Part shown: one piece after another, positions 59,957 to 64,000 of the stretch | Layout of the letters: each line of letters begins with the position of its first letter | Position numbering within the stretch: the first letter of the stretch is position 1 | Position numbers and translations under genes: made by a program | The notes under the pieces: model-generated | Database searches by the model: none | The model's input: only the letters and a program-made list of their open reading frames with translations | Told to the model about the DNA's origin: nothing | From: an uncultured Collinsella sp. | Lineage (GTDB): Bacteria; Actinomycetota; Coriobacteriia; Coriobacteriales; Coriobacteriaceae | DNA: 64,000 bases | Assembly (NCBI GenBank): GCA_902465265.1 | Contig: CABQMF010000002.1 | Coordinates: 1-64,000 of the forward strand | Direction: 5' to 3'

Positions 59957-60703
59957 CTAGGCCTCCTCTACGTTGTCGAGCCCCAGCTCGGCCAGGCTCA
60001 CGCCGCGCGGACGCTCCTTGGAGCGGCGCTCGAGCCACTGCACCAGCATGGCGAGCGGAAAGCAGATGATGAAGTACATAAGGCAGCAGACGATGTATCC
60101 CTGCAGGTAACCGTACAGACTCACAAAGTTGTCGGAACGGTACATAAGGTCGCCGCCGGCCACAAGCGCCAGCACCGACGTGTTCTTGACCAGGTTGAGC
60201 GCCTGGTTACACAGCGGCGGCAGAATGATCTTGAACGTCTGGGGCAGCACGATGTACCAGTACGCCTGCGCACGGGTGAAGCCCTGGCTCTGGGCCGCCT
60301 CCATCTGACCGCGCGGAACCGCCTCGATACCAGTGCGGATGACCTCCGAGATGTAGGCCGCGTGATACAGGCCCACACCCAAGAAGCCCAGCACGAACGG
60401 CGCGATGCGCACCGGCTGGTCGGCACCGGTTATGGCCTGCAAAAACTGCGGACCGGCCATGTACATAAAGAGCACCTGCACGGGCAACGGAGTGTTCTGG
60501 TAAAACTCCACATACACGCGGCTTATGGCGCGCAGCACGCGCGAACGAGTGGTAGAGAACACGCCCAGCAGCGTGCCCAGCACCAGCGATAGCAGCAGGC
60601 CGCCAACGACCACCTGCAGCGTCACGCCAAAGCCCTCCCAGAAGGGCCCCATGTTTTGAAATGTCGTCGACCAGCGGTCGGCGTCAAACAATCCTTCGAG
60701 CAT
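59957..60703 (-). CDS. Polar amino-acid ABC transporter permease 1
   Basis: 248 residues from the ATG at 60703 (AAGGAAGGAA upstream). Five helices; coupling loop GIEAVPRGQMEAAQSQGFTR. Paralogous to the next gene. The charged C-terminal tail (ERRSKERPRG) is cytoplasmic. Part of the same operon as the binding protein and ATPase. Confidence 0.92.
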   Translation of the reverse strand: MLEGLFDADRWSTTFQNMGPFWEGFGVTLQVVVGGLLLSLVLGTLLGVFSTTRSRVLRAISRVYVEFYQNTPLPVQVLFMYMAGPQFLQAITGADQPVRIAPFVLGFLGVGLYHAAYISEVIRTGIEAVPRGQMEAAQSQGFTRAQAYWYIVLPQTFKIILPPLCNQALNLVKNTSVLALVAGGDLMYRSDNFVSLYGYLQGYIVCCLMYFIICFPLAMLVQWLERRSKERPRGVSLAELGLDNVEEA

Positions 60704-60728
60704 TTGATTCCTTCCTTGGACGATGCGC

Positions 60729-61604
60729 CTATACAAGACCCCAGGTCTTGACCTCTTGGTCGAGCCAGCCGTCGGCCAGGCGATCGCAAATCACCTGATC
60801 GACCACGGCCGAAAGGTCGCAGCCCTTCTTGGTCGCCACGCCGTAGCCCTGCTCGCCAAACTTGACCTCGGGCTGCAGCAGCTCAACGGTCTCGTTCATG
60901 TAACCGGCCAGCGTGGAGCGGTCCATGGCAAAGACGTCGATATTGCCGGCGTCGAGCGAACTCTTAATGATGGGGTAGCCGCTAAAGGCCCTAAACTCGG
61001 GCTTGCAGCTAAAGCCGTTGTCCTTGATCATCTGCTCAATCAGACTCTGCGTGGTAGCACCCTGGCTCACGCCGATGACCTTGCCGTCCAGGTCCTCAAT
61101 CGAGGTAAAGCCCGAACGCTTCTTGACCATGAGTCCCACGTAGTCGGTGCGGTACGGCGTCGAGAAATCCCAGCTCTTCTTGCGCTCGTCGGTGATGGTG
61201 TAGGTCGCCGCGACCACATCGAGCTGGCCGTTATCGATCAGCGGGCCGCGCGTCTTGGGCGTTACGTCGGTAAACTCGACAAGCTCCTGGGCGCGGGCCT
61301 CCTTGTAGCTCACGCCAAAGACGGCAGCGGCGATCTGGTAGCACAAATCGACTTCCATGCCCTCAAAGCGGCCCTTGGCGGTGTCGTAATAGCCATAGCC
61401 GGGGACGTCCTTCTTGACGCCGGCATTCAGATGGCCACGCGACTTGATGGCCGCAAGCTTGGACCCCTTGTCGGAGCCCTCGCCGCTGGTGGAGTTGCCG
61501 CAACCGGTAAGCGCGGTCCCCGTCAGCGCAAGCATACCGGCGCCCGCCAGCTGCAAAAAGTGGCGGCGCGACACGGCTGCCCTCGTCATATCCGTCATGT
61601 CCAT
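60729..61604 (-). CDS. Amino-acid-binding lipoprotein of ABC transporter
   Basis: 291 residues from the ATG at 61604 (a GTG one codon earlier is possible; the ribosome site is weak, so coupling to the ATPase gene is likely). The N-terminus SRRHFLQLAGAGMLALTG followed by lipobox LTGC indicates a twin-arginine-type lipoprotein signal. The body is a type 3 solute-binding protein (FEGMEVDLCYQIAAAVFG; IGVSQGATTQSLIEQ). It delivers a polar amino acid to the adjacent permeases. A Tat-type signal on this family is not the usual choice. Confidence 0.9.
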   Translation of the reverse strand: MDMTDMTRAAVSRRHFLQLAGAGMLALTGTALTGCGNSTSGEGSDKGSKLAAIKSRGHLNAGVKKDVPGYGYYDTAKGRFEGMEVDLCYQIAAAVFGVSYKEARAQELVEFTDVTPKTRGPLIDNGQLDVVAATYTITDERKKSWDFSTPYRTDYVGLMVKKRSGFTSIEDLDGKVIGVSQGATTQSLIEQMIKDNGFSCKPEFRAFSGYPIIKSSLDAGNIDVFAMDRSTLAGYMNETVELLQPEVKFGEQGYGVATKKGCDLSAVVDQVICDRLADGWLDQEVKTWGLV

Positions 61605-61612
61605 CACCGCGC

Positions 61613-62344
61613 CTAGTGCAGAATCTTGGACAGGAACTCGCGGCAGCGCGGGTTCTCGGGGTTATCGAAGAAGTGCTCGGGCGTGCCCTCCTCCAGGATG
61701 CGGCCGTCCTCCATAAAGATGACGCGGTCGGCCACCTGGCGCGCAAAGCCCATCTCGTGCGTCACGCAGATCATGGTGATGTCCTCCTGCGCGAGCTCAA
61801 TCATAACGTCCAGAACCTCCTGGACCATCTCGGGGTCGAGCGCCGAGGTCGGCTCGTCAAACAGGATGATGGGCTGCTTGGTGCACAGGGCACGGGCGAT
61901 GGCGATGCGCTGCTGCTGACCACCCGAGAGATTCTGCGGATACTCGCCGGCCTTATGCGCCATGCCGACGCGCTTGAGCGCGGCGATGGCGATCTCGGTC
62001 GCCTCCTCCTTGCTCTTCTTTTGCAGCTTGATGGGCGCGAGCGTCAGGTTGCCCAGCACCGTCATGTTGGGATACAGGTTGAACTGCTGAAACACCATGG
62101 AACTATACTTGCGAGCCATCTCCAGGTGATTCTTTTTGGTGAGCGGCGTACCGTCGATGACGACCTCGCCCGACGTGGGCTCCTCAAGATAATCGACACA
62201 GCGGATGAGCGTCGACTTACCCGAGCCGGAAGGCCCGATCATTACGAGCTTCTCGCCGCGCTTGACGGTGAGATTGATATCTTTGAGCACATGCAGGTCG
62301 CCAAAGTACTTGTTGAGATGCTTGATCTCGATCATGTCTGCCAT
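61613..62344 (-). CDS. Polar amino-acid ABC transporter ATPase
   Basis: 243 residues of the GlnQ/HisP family. Walker A GPSGSGKST, MVFQQFNLYPNMTVLGN after the Q-loop, signature LSGGQQQR, Walker B ILFDEPTSALDPE and H-loop VTHEMGFAR are all intact. First gene of the four-gene uptake operon. The sequence around the C-terminus (EDGRILEEGTPEHFFDNP) is standard. Confidence 0.95.
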   Translation of the reverse strand: MADMIEIKHLNKYFGDLHVLKDINLTVKRGEKLVMIGPSGSGKSTLIRCVDYLEEPTSGEVVIDGTPLTKKNHLEMARKYSSMVFQQFNLYPNMTVLGNLTLAPIKLQKKSKEEATEIAIAALKRVGMAHKAGEYPQNLSGGQQQRIAIARALCTKQPIILFDEPTSALDPEMVQEVLDVMIELAQEDITMICVTHEMGFARQVADRVIFMEDGRILEEGTPEHFFDNPENPRCREFLSKILH

Positions 62345-62470
62345 GAATGTCCCTTCCCTGCGTTTACACGAGTTGCACTATTGTACGGAAAGAACCACGT
62401 TTCCGCAGCCCACGCTACATTCCCGTAAAGAACCCGCAACCTTCCACCCACTCATTGGGGACAGCCCAGC

Positions 62471-62502
62471 AAAAGGGGCGCGACCATGACGGCCACGCCC
62501 CT
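62471..62502 (-). terminator. Possible terminator for the YqeY transcript
   Basis: GGGGCG...CGCCCC stem followed by TTTTGC on the complement, about 190 bp beyond the yqeY stop and 130 bp upstream of the amino-acid transporter ATPase. Confidence 0.4.
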
Positions 62503-62546
62503 CAAGACCCGAAAAAATACAACCGCCCTTGTTGAGCATAAGTCAG

Positions 62547-62650
62547 CGAAAACCCGTACACGCGAGCAAGGTGACGTGAAATGAAAGGGCGCAGACCTTA
62601 TGGTCGCGCCCTTGAAATTGAACGTCAGATTGCCGCGTGTACGGGTTTGC
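62547..62650. repeat. Long palindrome downstream of yqeY
   Basis: Outer arms AACCCGTACACGCG/CGCGTGTACGGGTT and inner arms TGACGT..AAATG-AAAGGGCG/CGCCCTTGAAATTGAACGTCA form one long, slightly bulged hairpin of about 100 nt. No coding sequence is seen. A further hairpin (GTTACGCGGTTT/AAACCGCGTAAC) lies at 62662-62689. Confidence 0.7.
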
Positions 62651-62661
62651 AGCGTCGAGCC

Positions 62662-62689
62662 GTTACGCGGTTTGGTAAAACCGCGTAAC
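62662..62689 (-). terminator. Hairpin immediately after yqeY
   Basis: The 12-bp stem GTTACGCGGTTT/AAACCGCGTAAC lies 3 bp from the yqeY stop codon. It has no T-tract, so it is a processing or termination hairpin of uncertain type. Confidence 0.45.
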
Positions 62690-62692
62690 AAA

Positions 62693-63136
62693 TTACGCGA
62701 GTTTGGCACCGACGATCTTTGCTGCTGCCGGCTTATCGAAGTTACCGCCAGTGGCCTTACCCAGAGCGCCCATGACCTGGCCCATCTGCTTCTTAGAGGT
62801 CGCGCCCAGCTCGGCGATAACCTGCTCGATCAGGGCCTCGAGTTCCTCGCCCGAAACCTGCGCGGGCAGCAGGCTCTCCAGAATCTTGACCTGCTCGGTC
62901 AGGTTGTCGGTACGCTCCTGGTCGGTACCGGCCTTAATGGACATCTCCAGCGTCTCGCTCGTCTGCTTAATCAGACGCTTGATCATGCTGTTGACGTCTT
63001 CCTCGGTCACATCACGACGCTCGTTGACCTCGATGTTCTTCACCTCGGCCTTAACCTGGCGAATGATGGACAGGCGAACCTTGTCCTTAGCCTTCATGGC
63101 CGCGATCATTTCCTTCTGCAGCTCTTCGTTGGTCAT
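62693..63136 (-). CDS. GatB/YqeY domain protein
   Basis: 147 residues from the ATG at 63136, with AGGAGG 8 bp upstream. The whole protein is the YqeY fold (AMKAKDKVRLSIIRQVKAEV; LPAQVSGEELEALI; MGQVMGALGKATGG), related to the tail of GatB, which binds tRNA. Free-standing YqeY proteins are widespread and their role is unclear. It lies 54 bp after the foldase gene, probably in the same operon. Confidence 0.92.
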   Translation of the reverse strand: MTNEELQKEMIAAMKAKDKVRLSIIRQVKAEVKNIEVNERRDVTEEDVNSMIKRLIKQTSETLEMSIKAGTDQERTDNLTEQVKILESLLPAQVSGEELEALIEQVIAELGATSKKQMGQVMGALGKATGGNFDKPAAAKIVGAKLA

Positions 63137-63190
63137 CTGCAAATCCTCCTCAATAGTGCGGGCGGCACTCACACGAGCGCCGCCCCATGA

Positions 63191-64000
63191 TTACTTAGTC
63201 GTCGACGAATCGTCGGTCGAACTCTTGGTGACACCCTTCAGGCTGACGTTGTACGGCACGTCCTTGGGCATGGGGTTAACGGTGATGTCGGCGTCCTTCT
63301 TGTACTGCTCCAGCCACTCGCTGTACGCGGTGCTTGCCGCCTGCGTCTTCACCACGTTGGAGACGTACTTCTTGATGTCCTTGGGCACCTGCTTAATGTC
63401 ATCGACCTGATTATCGACATGGAAGTAGTCGGTGCACTTGATGATGTGATAACCATAGGTCGACTCGACGACGCCGCTCACATCGCCCTTGTTGAGTCCC
63501 TCGAGCGCCGCCTGGTAGCTGTCGACGAAGGTGGTGAGCTTGTCCCAGCCCACATCGCCCTTCTTCTCCTTGGAGCCGGTGTCGTCGGAATACTGCTCCA
63601 CGGCATCCTCAAAGCTCAGCTCGCCGGAGTTGATCTTGTCCAGGCACTCCTGCGCCTTGGCCTTGGCGGCAGCCTTGTCCTCGTCGGATGCGTCGGAATC
63701 GACCTTGATCAGGATATTCGACGAACGACGGGCATCGTTGTAGTTGGACAGGTTCTCATTGATGTAATCGACAATCTCGCTGTCCTTGGGCTTGCTGGTG
63801 GGTGCCACGGCATCCTTGAGCTTCTGCTGCGCCAGGCTCTCCTTGAGCGAATCCTTGTAGGTGTCCTCGGTGTAGCCGTAGGTCTTAAGCGTCTTCTTAA
63901 AGGTCTTGGCGCCGCCCGCGCTCTTGCACGCGTCCTTCCAAGCCTTCTCGACCTCCTTGTCCGACACCGTCACGCCGTTTTCCTTCTGCGCCTGCTGAAG
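63191..64000 (-). CDS. PpiC/SurA-type peptidyl-prolyl isomerase (C-terminal part)
   Basis: Partial gene whose start lies beyond the right edge; about 269 codons are visible. The frame is open to position 64000 (upstream residues LQQAQKENG). A SurA_N-like helical region with KTYGYTEDTYKDSLKESL comes first. The parvulin domain (~100-200 of the visible part) follows, with SSNILIKV, LSFEDAVEQYSDDTGSKEKKGDVGW and VVESTYGYHIIK. The serine/threonine-rich tail is short. Family members are extracytoplasmic foldases (PrsA-like) helping secreted proteins fold, which would suit the many surface proteins of this genome. Confidence 0.88.
   Translation of the reverse strand, partial: LQQAQKENGVTVSDKEVEKAWKDACKSAGGAKTFKKTLKTYGYTEDTYKDSLKESLAQQKLKDAVAPTSKPKDSEIVDYINENLSNYNDARRSSNILIKVDSDASDEDKAAAKAKAQECLDKINSGELSFEDAVEQYSDDTGSKEKKGDVGWDKLTTFVDSYQAALEGLNKGDVSGVVESTYGYHIIKCTDYFHVDNQVDDIKQVPKDIKKYVSNVVKTQAASTAYSEWLEQYKKDADITVNPMPKDVPYNVSLKGVTKSSTDDSSTTK

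Overview
The window is about 60% GC and reads as the chromosome of a high-GC Gram-positive gut anaerobe. The gene set is an Ech-type energy-converting hydrogenase, an NfnAB transhydrogenase, an ECF vitamin transporter, and LPxTG/LAxTG surface proteins with pilin-type isopeptide domains. Together with very abundant intergenic palindromes, this points to the class Coriobacteriia, most likely Collinsella. That placement comes from remembered gene content, not a database search.

Layout. 0-0.6 kb: 5' part of a BglG/PRD-type regulator running off the left edge. 1.1-9.4 kb: a DUF362 ferredoxin-like protein, a MacB/FtsX-type ABC exporter pair, and an ABC-2 exporter of three genes (ATPase and two permeases). 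The ABC-2 operon is divergent from a NarL-type two-component system (9.6-11.4 kb) that may control it. 12.0-18.6 kb: a 2199-residue LPTTG-anchored adhesin with a VWA domain and about eleven isopeptide-type repeats. 19.3-25.0 kb: a five-gene Ech hydrogenase operon in which the NuoL-like and NuoH-like membrane subunits are one polypeptide. 25.3-28.2 kb: an orphan HTH protein and an Old Yellow Enzyme/2,4-dienoyl-CoA reductase-like flavoenzyme. 28.7-34.2 kb: initiator tRNA-Met, coaX, a degenerate biotin-ligase homologue coupled to a folP-folK fusion, a sirtuin and exonuclease III. 34.7-38.0 kb: an ECF transporter operon (T, fused A-A', S). 38.1-44.2 kb: glmU, prs, pth and nfnAB. 44.6-57.0 kb: three secreted surface proteins ending in LAxTG sorting signals, next to a membrane-embedded LuxR-type regulator; each of the three has the same 26-28 bp palindrome upstream. 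57.2-64 kb: an AAA+ ATPase, a cytidylate-kinase-like protein, a polar amino-acid ABC transporter, a YqeY protein and a PpiC-type foldase running off the right edge.

The intergenic space is dominated by several families of long inverted repeats. (a) A composite pair of hairpins (type I with CAAAACTATGCCGG, type II with ATCTACTACGTTT) occurs together at three loci with a shared linker motif. (b) Tandem palindromes of TCTCGATCTGTAACA/TGTTACAGATCGAGA have an 80-81 bp period, with 4, 3, 2 and 1 units at four loci. (c) Short REP-like hairpins carry GGGGACAG-type cores. One imperfect inverted repeat lies in frame inside the ECF ATPase gene.

Functionally, Ech (ferredoxin:H+ reduction coupled to ion pumping) and Nfn (ferredoxin/NADH/NADPH balancing) make a coherent fermentative redox module. 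The LAxTG proteins plus the LuxR gene look like a surface-display regulon, which is the best candidate here for an undescribed system.
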